The position numbers were made by a program, and so were the translations under genes. DNA of 64,000 nt, taken from Annona cherimola (Eukaryota > Streptophyta > Magnoliopsida > Magnoliales > Annonaceae). The notes under the pieces were generated by a model. That model saw only the letters and a program-made list of their open reading frames with translations. It was not told the DNA's origin and did no database searches. Below are positions 43,831-56,112 of this stretch, piece by piece (positions within the stretch are counted from its first letter, which is position 1; every line of letters begins with the position of its first letter). The stretch is taken from NCBI GenBank assembly GCA_030490835.1, contig CM059972.1, positions 44,433,452 to 44,497,451 on the forward strand, in the 5' to 3' direction.

Positions 43831-44954
43831 GTGACAACAACGAAAATACGGTTAACGCCCAGCCAAATTTGAATTTGGAGTAAGTTTTTATGGAACCGAG
43901 TTATATAGAAGAGATTTTATGTAACTATCTCTATCTTTCTAAATATTCATTATTGAAATAAAATCATATTCATTCATTGTATTTAGCATTATTTATTTAG
44001 TTAGGAGATTAAGTTTCATTGGAATTTAATTTATGACTTAGTATAAGTCATATTTACTCAAAATAGGTACAATCATGAGTAATTTAAGGAAAATGCTTAA
44101 ATCTATTATCATATATATTAGAATATAATAATATTTTAAAGGGTTGTTTATCCACTTAATAATGAAATTTTAGATAGTTTAAATGTTAAAAGTACTACTT
44201 AAAACTTGATATTTATTGTTAAATAATTATATTATGTTGATTTTGCACATTCATAGATAGGGCATATATACAATAAAATTAAATAAATAAAAGGATTTCG
44301 ATGACAATATTAATGATAATACATATATTAGATGAAGTGAATTTTTCATCAATCATCAAAAAAATAAAAAATAGAAGAGTTACATGGAAGAGAGATTTCA
44401 AAGAAGTGGCATCGTATAAATTTTATATGGTTTCAAGGTGAATTTTTTTTTAAAAAGAAAAAGCAGTGGATACCATTCCATATAAAATTTGACCGGATTA
44501 AAGAATAAAAATTATTTAATATAAATTTTTTAAAAAATCGAAAAAAGCAGTTGAAACCTTTCCATATAATCATTTGTAAGGAATAAAGAAGAAATATTTT
44601 TTAATATGGAGCCCCTGGTGCACCTGCACGTGCATCCACCTAGCTAACTAGCAGCGGAGAGCAGAGCAAAGAATACATGCGTGCCAAGTGCGAATACAAA
44701 GCCGGCGCTAGCTGCCAGTTAACATCGTGCCTGTGCATAGGTCAGTGCGCCCGCAATGCAATCGTCAGGGAGCACGTAAGAGATGTTTCATGGAGGGGGA
44801 GGCGTGATCATACCATTTGTTGGCTGGTCGGTCTTTCCCTATACTTTCTAGGAAGATTCTTGGACAGTAGCCACTCCAGGCCCAGAAAAGCTGGCTTTTA
44901 AGAAATTGTGAAATTCACCGTGGCAGCCTGGCAGGGCTGAGGAGTACATGCAAT
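43831..44954. other. AT-rich intergenic DNA
   Basis: No supported gene. The part at 44335-44450 weakly resembles 32650-32720. 44620-44900 is GC-richer, with an unconvincing 74-codon ORF. Confidence 0.4.
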
Positions 44955-46141
44955 TAGGGGTGTAAATCGGATCGAGTTGACTCGGGTAGGGACAAATACA
45001 ACCCTAACCCACCTTGAAAAATCCCAACCCAACCCTACTTTTCACACCTTAACCCAACCCCATTTTAACCCACCTCAAATCGGTTCGGTTCGGATTAGAA
45101 ATCGGGCTAATAGATTACACATATTATCAATGTTAGTTAAGCTTTCGTTCACCCAAATTTCTAAAATAACAAATGCAATGATAATTATAAAAACAATAAG
45201 TACTAAAAAGTTTTACGTAACTCAAAAGTAGAGGATAAGTTTAGTAATTGATTCATTTTTTTGCTTTTGTATTCTTTGAGCAATCGATGTCTTCTGCAAG
45301 TCAAAAAGTGAAAGCCAAGTAAAAGTATTGCAGTAAATTATGCAAAATGAAAAAACGAATATCATAGTCTTACTTAGCTTCTTAGTTGGCTTCCAATTAA
45401 AGCTACAAACATTTCAAATTCCCAATCGACCTGTTCGGTTATTTCAAATCACCGATGCAAGCAAACATCTAAACAACCTATTTACAATGCAATATAGGGT
45501 ATGTTTGGCAATTGAAAGAAAAAGTCAATTAAAACTTTCAATCTAAAACTTTTCACTCTCCACAATTATCATATTTTTAACTATCATATTTTTTAATTAT
45601 GTTTTCACATTTTCCTATACAACTACCCTACTTTTCAATCATTTATATACAACTATCCACACAACTAACCTATCTATTTTAACTTTATCCTCTTTACTAC
45701 TCATCATTACCCATATCATATCACATCAGTTGACAACTTTTACTCTCCAAAACTTTTCATCAAAAGTTTTATTCACTACCAAACATACTCATAACCAAAT
45801 AATCCAAACATAATTTCACAACTAATTAACCAAATATATTTCCAAACTAAATAAATTCAAACAACATTTCATAACCAAATAGTCAAACATATTTCCAAAC
45901 TCCACATAATTTTATTTAAATATCCAAACAACATGAATGAAATACACTCTTATAAACATATCCAAATACATATTTTATGAAATCGGGTCGGGTCGGGTTG
46001 ACCGACCCCTAACCCGCTCAAACCGATTTTGAAAATCGGGTTGGGTTGAACCCGATTTTCCAAAACCTCAACCCAACCATGGTATAAATTGGTCCGGGTT
46101 GATGCGGGCTCGGGTTGAACCCGACCCTATTTACACCCCTA
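44955..46141. mobile_element. hAT-like element C, 1187 bp
   Basis: Termini TAGGGGTGTAAAT and ATTTACACCCCTA form a perfect 13-bp inverted repeat. Flanks CATGCAAT (44947-44954) and CATGGAAC (46142-46149) agree at 6 of 8, as expected for an aged hAT duplication. Subterminal AACCCAACCC/GGGTTGGGTT words are abundant. A Tourist-like MITE sits inside. Confidence 0.65.
45497..45790. mobile_element. Tourist-like MITE nested in hAT-like element C
   Basis: GGGTATGTTTGG at the left and CCAAACATACTC at the right are inverted repeats. ATA flanks both sides. The body is the same repeat as 29925-30240. Confidence 0.6.
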
Positions 46142-46231
46142 CATGGAACGGGAATTGAAAGCTATGGGCAGCGCACTATGTAGTGCTCGTGAGAAATGAA
46201 ATTGGAGCGGCAGTGACATATAGTTTATGTG

Positions 46232-47175
46232 TGATAATTGAAAATTAATAATATATTTTATGGGTATTTTACACTAATTTAGTGAGTAATTAATTGAGTT
46301 TAATGTGAAATTTGCTTTAAAATGTGGTTTTGCAACATTTGGATGTTAAATATCAATTTCAAGTTATTTAAATAATTTTTGTAATCTTTTGGCTTGAAAT
46401 TACATTTTTTTTATTTGTTTCCACAAAATCACATGTGCAAGATATATTTTATTAAAGTGTTGCAACAATTGGAATTTAAATATTTTTTTTATTATTCACT
46501 TATTTATTAATTTGCTGGGTTTAGAATTTGGTTTAAATATTTTTATGCAGGTTTGCAAATATTCCGTGAGGCCCACTGCTGACCGCTCAAAATCAACACG
46601 TTCAAACCAGTAAAACAAATCAAGCTGTCCATTTCTGCCATAAAACATATTTCCACCGCCAATCTTTCCAAGTTGTCCACCTAAGCTAAATCTGAACCGT
46701 CCAGATTTTCTAAAACATCCCGGACGTCCATTACTCTTCAAGCCCATGCATTATTTTACGTCCATCCTTCCAGCCATCAAATCAAGACCATCCAGCCCTT
46801 TTAATCAACGGCTATTAATTGATGCAATTCAGATATTCTTGTCCAGGAATCAGACAGATCCCCACCGTCCAAAATTCAAACACCGCCCAAGCTAAATTAA
46901 GCGGTCCAGATTTTTGGAATTCAATCCAGGCCGTTGATTAAATAAGCTGCATCCAAAGCATCATCATCACCGTCCAGATCCATGCATCCAAACCGTTCCA
47001 TTTAATTTGCACCATCCACAAATTGCAACCGTCCATTGAAATCCATTAATTCCAGCATGTGACATCCAAAAATGTAGCAGTCCATCTAGCCGTCCATTCA
47101 AATCCAGAAAGCATCAGCAACGTCCAGCCAATCCAGATTTTTGTTCAGAAATTCAGATGGTCCAGACCGTCAAAT
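46232..47175 (+). repeat. Partial LTR of the solo LTR 1 family
   Basis: Starts TGATAATTGAAAATTAATAA and follows 10498-11600 in order, roughly 85 percent alike in the first 190 bp, including the CCGTCCA-rich zone (46560-47170). It breaks at about 47175 against the 3' LTR of the minus-strand Tekay-like element. The exact junction is uncertain. Confidence 0.6.
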
Positions 47176-47606
47176 ATGACCAATAAATCATAACACTCAT
47201 TTCATCAAGAATTTTCATAACCCAATAATTTCATAATACCAAGCCCAACATCATTAATTTCCACTTCAAATTTCACTTGAATCCGCCTTACAGGCATTGA
47301 GTTATGAATTTTTAATGTTTTTCCATTAAACTTGTCAATTATCATATAAACTCCCATAATTCATATTAAATAATGGAAAATGATTATCCATAATGTATTT
47401 GTACATTTACATCAACAATAATTTACTCTAATTCCATTGTCTCATTTTAGCTCAAAATGATCATTCACATCATTATTGCTAATCCATAACCCTATTTACA
47501 ATAATTAGCAAAATCGCATAAAACCTTCATAATTCAATAATTCCCAAATAAATATCATATACATGATTAATGCATACATATGAGTTCTACATTGGTTAGG
47601 GTTTCA
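47176..47606 (-). repeat. 3' LTR of minus-strand Tekay-like element, truncated
   Basis: On the minus strand it starts TGAAACCCTAACC at 47606, right after the polypurine tract. Only about 430 bp precede the partial LTR of the other family. The left boundary is uncertain. Confidence 0.6.
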
Positions 47607-47622
47607 TAATCCTCCCCCCTTA
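47607..47622 (-). other. Polypurine tract of minus-strand Tekay-like element
   Basis: Minus strand AAGGGGGGAGGATTA directly before the LTR start TGAAACCC, identical to 25813-25828. Confidence 0.75.
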
Positions 47623-47646
47623 TAACAGGTTTTGTCCCGAAACCGT

Positions 47647-50600
47647 CTATTCATTAAATAACTGAGGGTATTTTCGTTCCACCTTTTCTTTTAATTTCCA
47701 TGTGGCTTCATTTTTGGAATACCGGTTCCATTGTAGCTTCACGTACTCGATTTCCCGATTTCGAAGCTTTTGTACCTTGTGATCCAAGATTCTCACTGGC
47801 CTTTCTTCATAATTCAGATAATCTTGAATCAGCAAATTCTCAGCCACTAATATATGTGTTGAGTCCGGAACATACTTTCTACGCATCGATATATGAAACA
47901 CATTGTCAACTAGGGCTAGCGCTGGGGGTAAGGCTATTCGATAGGCCAATTTCCCAACCTTTTCCAAAACCTCAAATGGTCCAATATACCTGGGATTCAG
48001 CTTTCCTCTTTTTCCAAACCTTGTAACTCCCTTGAATGGCGTGACCTTTATAAACACATGTTCGCCAACTTGGATGTTCAGATTCTTCTTTTGCAATTTG
48101 TGTAACTCTTTTGCCGATTTTGGGCTGTGAGTATACACTGGCGAATTGTTCTCACCTTGTCAGCCATTCGTTGGGATAAGTCTGGGGCTAACCTTTTCGC
48201 TCCAACTTCATCCCAATTCAACGGCGTTCGACACCGTCGACCATACAACGCCTCAAATGGAGCCATTTGGATGCTTGCTTGATAACTATTGTTATATGCA
48301 AATTCCGCAATTGAGATATACTCATCCCATGATCCTCCAAACTCTAAAGTACACATACGGAGCATATCTTCAATGACTTGGTTCACCTGCTCCGTTTGCC
48401 CATCGGTTTGAGGATGAAAGGCTGTACTGAACTTGAGTTGGGTGCCTAAGGTTTTGTGTAAACTTTTCCAAAACCTCGATGTAAACGTCGCATCTCGATC
48501 CGAGATAATTGACTTTGGCACTCCATGTAGTCGTACAACCTCTTTATAATAAACCTTAGCTAGCCTTTCCATTACATAAGTCCTTTTGATAGGTAGGAAA
48601 TGCGCGACTTTCGATAACCTATCTATGATTACCCAAATATAATCGTTTCCTACTTGGGTCCTAGGTAATCCTTCAATGAAATCCATTGTGATATCGTCTC
48701 ACTTCTATTCAGAAATTTCTAAGGACTGTAGCTTATCAGGTATTTTCTGGAGACCCGCCTTCACTCGTTGGCAAGTTAAACACTTAGCCACATATTCAGC
48801 AATCTCTCTCTTCATATTATTCCACCAATATGCTTTCTTAAGATCCTGATACATCTTAGTACTCCCTGGGTGAATAAAAAATGGTGAAAATGTGCTTCTT
48901 TAAGGATTTGTTCCTTCAACTCAGCTATATTAGGTATGCAAAGGTGACCCTTGTACCTGTACACACCTTGCTCATCAATAGAAAATTCAGCCAACCCCTT
49001 TTTCTTCATTTTCTCAACATGTGTATGTAGGTCTGTATCCTTTTGCGCACAACCTTGATCTGTTCAAAAAGAGATGATTGTATGTGTAATTGTGATAATC
49101 TGGTGTGAACTCCTGGTGGACACACAATCAGTTCCATTTGCCTTATTTCCTTAAGTAATCCTTCCTCCTTAGTGATAAGATGCACTAAGCTAACATTTCG
49201 GCTCAAAGCATCAGCTACCACATTTGCCTTACCTGGATGGTATAGAATTTCCAAATCATAATCCTTCAATAACTCGAGTCATCTCCTTTGTCTCATATTC
49301 AACTCCTTTTGAGTGAAAATGTATTTGAGGCTCTTATGATCAGTGTAAATCTCACATCTTGCACCATACAAGTAATGTCTCCATATTTTTATGGCAAATA
49401 CCACAACTGCTAACTCTAAATCATGCGTGGGGTAGCTTACCTCATTGGGCTTTAATTGTCGCGATGCATACGCTATCACTTTACCCCTTTGCATCATGAC
49501 ACACCCTAATCCTTTTCTTGACGCATCACTATAGACCACAAACCCTTCATTTCCTTCGGGTAGGGTTAAGATGGGTGCTTTCACTAAACGCTGTTTCAAT
49601 TCCTGAAAACTGCGCTCGCATTCCTTAGACCATACATACCTGACTCCTTTATGAGTTAACTTGGTTAACAGGGATGACAGTTGTGAAAACCCTTCGACAA
49701 ACCTTCTATAGTAGCCGGCCAACCTTAGAAAACTTTGAATTTCTGTAATGGTCGTCGGCCTTGGCCATTTCAATACCGCCTCAATCTTTTGAGGATCAAC
49801 TTGAATACCCTTTTCAGATATTATATGCCCGAGAAATCCTATTTGTTTAAACCAAAACTTACATGTCTTCAATTTGGCATACAATTTCTCTTTCCTCAAC
49901 CTTTCTAAAACTCTTCGCAAGTGGTCTTCATGTTCTTTCTCCGTTTTAGAGTAGATCAGGATATCATCGATAAATACAACCACAAATTGATCTAGATAGT
50001 CCCAAAAAACCCTATTCATCATATCCATGAATACAACAGGGGCATTATTAAGTCCAAAAGGCATTACCAGAAACTCATAATGTCCATACCTGGTTCGAAA
50101 TGTCATTTTATGAGTATCGGCCAGACTTATTCTTAACTGATGGTACCCTGACTGTAAATCAATCTTGGAGAAAGTCGTGGCTCCTTGCAATTGATCGAAT
50201 AAATTGTCGATCCTGGGCAATAGATATTTATTCTTTATGGTAACCTTATTTAACTCCCGGTAATCAATACATAGCCTCAAGCTCCATCCTTTTTTCTCAT
50301 AAATAACACCGGAGCTCCCCAAGGAGACACACTCGGTCTAATGAAACCCTTGTCCAACAGCTCCTGTATTTGCACCCTCAGTTCATTCATTTCAGCTGGC
50401 GCCATCCTATATATATGGAGGTTTAGAAATCGGAGGTGTACCCGACATCACATCAATCGTCATATCCATTTCCCTTTGTGGAGGCAACGTGGTTAACTCC
50501 TTTGGAAATACATCAGGAAATTCTCTAATCACAGGTATTTGATTAATTTCTACCTCCAAACCTTTGTCTACATTCACAGACACCATATAGGCTTGACATT

Positions 50601-50754
50601 TTTGTCGAATCATTCTGACAGCTTTCATAGATGATATTAATATACTTGAACTGTCAGGTTGCCTCAATTTTCCAATGACAATCTCCTTCCCTAGAGTTGC
50701 TTCAAATCGCCCTTTCTTATTTTTACAGTCTATAGTCGCACCCCATTGGCTTAG
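47647..50754 (-). pseudogene. pol: Tekay-like Pol: RT, RNase H, integrase, chromodomain
   Basis: The protease-RT linker (50754-50407) leads, after a frame loss between about 50415 and 50295, to RT at 50322-49279: [40 protein letters not shown] (both Asp present). RNase [47 protein letters not shown] for Trp lies at 49279. The tether ends at 49006. Integrase: zinc part at 48812-49009, core at 48078-48686 with WVIIDRLSK, SDRDATFTS and TDGQTEQVNQVIED (DDE residues present). GPY/F module TRFGKRGKLNPRYIGPF. Chromodomain NYEERPVRILD, LRNREIEYVKLQWN, NEATWK. Stop at 47647. It is better preserved than the plus-strand copy but broken by at least four lesions. Confidence 0.9.
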
Positions 50755-52413
50755 TCAATTCATACCCAATATCACGTCGAACTCAGTCATTGGCAATAGG
50801 ATCAAATCAGCTTCTAGAATCAATGATCCTATCCTAATTGGGCATGCTTTGCATACTTGGCTAGTACTTGCTAACCTATAGACTGGAGATTTTACATGTA
50901 TAATCTGATTGGTCTCTTCTACCGGCAGTGCATGGGTGGTCACGTATTGGCATGCTATGAATGAATGGGTGACACCAGAATCAAACAAAGCTATTGCCAT
51001 ATTCCCTAGAATATAAACCGTACCTATGACCACCTTCTCTTCCTGTTCTTGAGATTCTGTTCGGGTTAGGGCATGCACATGCACCGGGTTTGTAGAAATT
51101 CCCTGCTTGCTTGTTGCTCCAGGTATCCTAAGCTGAGCAGGTCTTCCACGTCCTTGAGATGACTGCTCCTTTTTTGGGCAGTTCGGGGCTATATGACCCA
51201 CTTGATCACATATATAACACTTAACCACCTTTGCTTCCCCTGGCCTGCACTTCTTGGCAATGTGACCCGTCTGTCCACATTTAAAACACTGATTCGAGCC
51301 CTTTAGACACTCGCCTTTATGCCCTTTCTGACACTTACTACACAGCGGCGAGCTTTTCATCTTTGGAATTCCTTTTCCCTTTCTTACATTGCCTTTTCTA
51401 GCTTTCTCTCTCCTAGTTTCCGGTTCCTTAGGACCCATACTGAACGCCTTTGAACCCAATCTTAGTTCTTGAGTTCTCGTAGCTTCAATTTCCAAAGCCC
51501 TTGCTCTCTCAAGGCTTGAAGCGTAATCCTTAATCAGTAGAGGTGCAAGGCTATCCCGCAGATATGGCCTCAACCCTTGTTGAAATCTCTGTGCCTTATT
51601 CTGTGGCACATTAGCGATCCATGACACATATCTGACTAGAGAGTTGAATTTTGTAGCATATTCAGTGACCGTCATCCTCCCTTGATATAATTTTTCAAAT
51701 TCCACCACCTTTTGACTTTGCAGTCCAACCGGGAGGTACTCTTTATTAAATTCTTCCACAAATATTTTCCAAGACACTTCTTCGGGTCGTGGCATTGTAA
51801 TTAACATCGTCTCCCACCTTTGATGTGCATCTTTTGTTAACAAATGGGTGGCACACAATACTTTCTGACGATTGTTGCACGGAGATATTCTAAACAAGTT
51901 CTTAATCTCCATCAACCACTGCTCTCCTTGGACGGGGTTGGGTTCTTCAAAAAATTTCGGGGGCCGTTGCGCTAGAAAGGCATTAATGGCTCTTCTATCA
52001 GCTTCCATTAGCTGATTTTCATCCCTTAAAGGTGCCGGTGTGACAACAGGGTCCGCCGTCGGAGCAGGTCTTTCTCTCTCTGTACTACCCAACTGAGCTT
52101 GTTGGGTTCTTTCCCATAATCCCTGTATAATGTCGGCAGTCTGCGCTGCCCAATCCCTAGTGGCCTGCTACATTGCCTTTTCCACCGCTGCAACCACTCT
52201 TTCTTCCATGAGTCTATTCTGCCTCGACTCATTTTCCTCCTCCATATTTCGTTCTAGGCTTTCATCATTCTACCTTTGTTGGTTCCTTTGGTTTTGTGTC
52301 CCTGGCCTTCCTCTTTTAGGTCGGCTAGATTTACCAACTTCATGTTGGATTGGAACCTCTGTCGCTGCCTCTTTTCCTTTATTTTTCCTCAATCCTGCTC
52401 TCGTTTCCACCAT
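50755..52413 (-). pseudogene. gag-pro: Tekay-like Gag-protease
   Basis: One frame from MVETRAGLRKNKGKEA at 52413, with TAG stops at 52270-52272 and 52168-52170 (each CAG to TAG) and a TGA for Trp at 50755-50757. Gag core: QRWETMLITM, FNKEYLPVGLQSQ, YQGRMTVTEYATKFN, NKAQRFQQGLRPYLRD. A Lys/Arg-rich stretch precedes two CCHC knuckles, CFKCGQTGHIAKKC and CYICDQVGHIAPNC. Protease: IALFDSGVTHSFIA keeps the catalytic DSG, with ILGMN before the stop. Gag binds RNA and forms the particle. The protease matures it. Confidence 0.92.
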
Positions 52414-52840
52414 TATGTTAATCTGAGTATATAACAGCACACTTTTCATTTTCAATTATCGTTAGATCATTATATACGCATTTCAGTTTCATTCAATATT
52501 AAATCATTGCATATACATTTCACCATTACATGGTCACAACCAATTCATTCAATCACCATCATATCACATCATTCAAGCCCATGATCATTCATATATATCT
52601 AAAACATCGGGAATTCAGTATTTCAACATATTTATTTATATTCATCATATTCACATCATCACATTCATAGTTAGTACATACAAAAGTGAGTCACACTGAT
52701 GTACACATATAGCATAGCACACACATTTCACATTTATATACATGTCAGTCTATTTTGGCAACCATAAACTAAAGCCACATTGTCATCAAGCCACACTTAT
52801 ATATACACAACTTAAAAACCAAAACAAGAGACAAGAAAGT
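52414..52840 (-). other. AT-rich spacer between leader ORF and gag
   Basis: No gene. Same position and texture as 6774-7238 and 20837-21091. Confidence 0.5.
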
Positions 52841-53628
52841 TCATCGTCCTCCTGGACCTCTCCTTAGACGTCTACGTCTACGTGGAACTTGTGAGGGTGC
52901 CTCTGTGATTGTACTAGTGTTGGACCACACCTGAACCTCATCATCACCACTATCATCATCCTCATCCTCGTCATCCTCTACAAACTCCACTATTTCCTCC
53001 TCTGCTTCCTCCTCTACTTCTTCTGCTTCATCCTCCCCCTCTTCCTCCCCTTCTTCCTCGAAAGGCTCAAGGAATTCCATAGGGTTGTCATCATCATTGA
53101 CCTCGCCCAATCGAACAATTTCACCTGTGTTCTCCATTATATAGAGCATCACCTTGTTAGGTTTAGGAGCAGAAGGTACTTCGATGACTCCCTCGGCATG
53201 ATGCCTTTGTATATAGAGGGCCATGTCCACTTTCGCTGATGGAGTCTATCCCAAGATGCTCCGTAACGAAACTGGACACACCCATCAACGAACCTATACC
53301 ACGGGCCTGCGTCGAGGGGTGTAGGTGCTTGAGTCTTTGCCCAAAAGTCTTGTAGATCCTGTGGGTCTACTCTATTAGTTGGAACAGGTGGATCCCGGGA
53401 AATTCCAAGATAGGTTCCTGGTAACACTCGTGCCCTAGGTTTGTAACTGGAGGGCTCTCCTAGTCCTTGTTCATATTGGTCAGAGGGAACTATGGGAAAC
53501 TGTGGTGTATTGTGCTGGGATCCCCACCATCTATTAATATTTTCTTTTCTTCGTTGTCTCCTCTCCTCCTCCTCTCTTTCTTTTTGTAACTCCTCCACAC
53601 TCATCACCCGCTTACCTCTATCCGCCAT
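52841..53628 (-). pseudogene. Tekay leader ORF, minus-strand copy
   Basis: The start MADRGKRVMSVEELQKERE at 53628 leads into a Glu/Arg-rich helix, NRWWGSQ, a Pro-rich middle, DLQDFWAKTQ, and GPWYRFVDGCVQFRYG. A frameshift near 53225 joins the second frame (52841-53230) with a very acidic block (EEGEDEAEEVEEEAEEEI), VQVWSNTSTITEAP and a tail RRRRRLRRGPGGR. Order, motifs and length match 20063-20836, and DTNTTT at 7239-7490 is a third echo. The upstream ATG at 53721 is ignored because similarity starts at 53628. The protein would be about 262 residues with an acidic middle and basic end. No family is recognised. Confidence 0.65.
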
Positions 53629-53838
53629 CTGTATAGACATAGCAATCAAATTGCATTGTAACAATAATTCATTATCATATGGCATGCATTTCATCATGTT
53701 ATAAGCATACCTAATCATCACATAAACATATCTATTTCATCATATAATCATGTATATTCATGTATAATCATGCATATCTCATCATATTCTATCAATTTCC
53801 TATACTTAGAAATTTTCCACGCCTATTTACCAATCTAT

Positions 53839-53850
53839 GCTCTGATACTA
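53839..53850 (-). other. Primer binding site, tRNA-Met type
   Basis: Minus strand TAGTATCAGAGC differs at one base from TGGTATCAGAGC, the usual plant initiator tRNA-Met primer site. It lies 6 bp inside the LTR end. Confidence 0.65.
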
Positions 53851-53855
53851 AGCTC

Positions 53856-54465
53856 TGTGGCGTCCCAAACCGAGCGACACATCCTAGCCCTTACTCGGGA
53901 TCGTATTGATTGGTAAATGTGATCAGGATTGTTCTCCTGTCACACGACCAATTTTATCAGATATTTATCCCATTAATTATGATCATATAGAAGTTCACAT
54001 AACAGTTCAAATCCTCGTATTTTCAAATCAGGCATATCTAAGTCATTTCAATCCATTCATCACATACAAGTATGATGTTCAAATAAAATTTCAACACTTG
54101 CCTAAATCAGATGTCACTGCATATATACATCATAATCATCAATATAAAACACTTCATATAGCTTACAATCATTTCACATGACATAAAAATTCTAAAGTTT
54201 TTCCATTGTTTCCTTAAGCTTGTATTTGCTCCTTCGCCATGTCCTGTCCTTCACCTGTCTTTGGGTTTGGAAAACAAAATCGTGAGTTGAAACTCAATAA
54301 GCAAGCTATTTGCATTTACAGGCAAATCATTTCAGGCAATATTTTGCATTTAAAATCATCTTGGAAAGCAACTTATACGTTATCAAAAGGTATATCTTAA
54401 AATCATAAAATCTTGTACCCATCACGAGTACCATATGCATAATGCCATATAAAACATGAACATAT
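53856..54465 (-). repeat. 5' LTR of minus-strand Tekay-like element, truncated
   Basis: On the minus strand it ends GGGACGCCACA at 53856. It carries CTTATTGAGTTTCAACTC, similar to CTTACTGAGTATTATGACTC in the plus-strand LTR. The front is missing: at about 54465 Athila-family sequence begins. Confidence 0.65.
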
Positions 54466-56112
54466 AACTCCCCTATGCGTCTGATGCGGAGGAGTCATCA
54501 TCGTCACGCTCACTTTCTTCACCAGGCTGATGTGAAGATTGACCAAAATAATCTCGGAACTCGGGAGGTGTCGATGAGAATGGTGGTAAAGCCTTCATAT
54601 CAATCTGTCGGTCCTCCATGAGTCTGCGAAAGTGCTCCTCCATAGTCCGATTGGACAACTGTAGAAATCGAGCTTGGGCTGCCGTTTGAATCTCCAAGTT
54701 GGTCAACCTCACATTGGTTAGGAGCGGTTGTGAGTGACGTCCCAAATATATTCTATAGAATCTCTTCTCAGGTAATTCATCTCAAGTTTCAAGCCATATT
54801 ATCGATACCATAAGTGCAGTCCATAAAGTCCTCCCCACTACCTTGAACTCTTAGCCTAAATAAAATAATGAAACAGCTTAAATAAAAAATTTATCCACAA
54901 GCAACACATCCTTATGGCTGCAAATATATGAGAAATGTAAACCACCCACTTGCACATCTTTTACTTAAAGTAATAAAATAGGTGATTCACTAAAAGCAGG
55001 AAAACAAATTGCGTAGAACTTCAACGGTCCAAAATATGCAAAGATGGAGGATTTTGATATTAAAAATGATATCAACTAAGAAAACCATGGTTTTCATGTC
55101 AACGGGCTCAAAAAATTCTTTCCGTTGATATGTGGTAGCTCCCGTAACTCCTCCGGGATCAAAAGTTATGGCCAGTTGAAGTTGGCATGCCAGAAACTCA
55201 TATTTTGCTATTTTTTTATGTTGTCTGGGGGGTGGCGCCGGGGTGCCAAAAATTGAGGCCCAGGTGCCAACTTGCTGACTCAAAACTTGCAACATGTTAC
55301 TTCCTTGAAAAATATGGCATCGGAGCGTCGGATCATGGTGCCGGAGTGCCACTTCTCTGATCCCAACTTGCTAGAACATGTCCTTTTGTGAAACTTAGCG
55401 CCGGGCACCAAAAATTGAGGTCGGGACCTTACTCAAACTGCATTGTCTTGTCTTGAATGGTGAATATAAACTTGAAACTCCTTGATTCCATCATTTATCA
55501 ACTTGAAAGTGGATTGAAAGTCCATATTTGAGCATGATAATCCTATCCTTCCTTGTCTTGGGAGATGACTACTTTATTCTTGAAACAAAAATAAAAAAGT
55601 ATAATGGGTTGCCTCCCATTCAGCGCTAAATTTATCGTCTTCAGCCCGACGTTGCATTATGATTAGTCAATTCCTGCTCTATCGAACTTCCTTCCATGCG
55701 GATTGTACACTGGAAGTTCAGCTCTCTTCTTAGCCTCTTCAAATGGATCCGTTAGCTTCTTTTCTTGAATTTCATAGAGACTATAAAAGAGGTTTTCAAG
55801 GTCTTGAACAAATGATGGCTTCAAGATGTTGCTTTCCAAGGCTTTGCATTGATCGATTAAGTCTTGTTGCACCTGAATTTCAGGAAGACAAATTAGAGGA
55901 GTGTTGATATGATAATTTCCAACTTTCTCCACTATATCAACCTCTATTTCTTCGTCAATTTCTTCTTCCACTTCCTGGCTTTCCATTGGCTCGGCCACTT
56001 GTTCAAGAACATGCTGAGGGACAGGTTACTTTATCACATCAATTGATATATCTTCATTAATGCTTGGAGTGACTTTGAAGCCCTTTTCCAACTCGTTTTC
56101 TTCTGCAATTTC
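54466..56112 (-). mobile_element. Second Athila-family fragment
   Basis: On the minus strand, 55998-55663 encodes an acidic piece (MESQEVEEEIDEEIEVDI, ICLPEIQVQQDLIDQ), next comes the block TGGGTTGCCTCCCATTCAGC near 55604-55623, then GGCGCC-type motifs at 55220-55400, and finally 54745-54473, the end of the extra ORF (RLTNLE, AQARF, RRLMEDRQIDMKALPPF). This is the same order as 2336-84 in the first Athila-like element. The extra-ORF front is lost between about 54745 and 55000. No RT or integrase lies between. Confidence 0.6.

Noticed and set aside
44677..44901. 74-codon Cys-rich ORF
   Set aside because: No family motif, no paralog in the window, no promoter signal. Likely chance.
34251..44954. 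A third DUF4228 gene after the second duplicated unit
   Set aside because: I looked for MGTCFS-, LFFDE- and IYFVLP-type codons on both strands and saw none. The duplication pattern ends near 42600.
46232..47606. A single 1.4-kb LTR of the minus-strand Tekay element
   Set aside because: It starts TG and ends CA, but its left end does not match the end of the element's 5' LTR (GACGCCACA). The left 0.9 kb matches solo LTR 1 in plus orientation, so two different LTR pieces adjoin.
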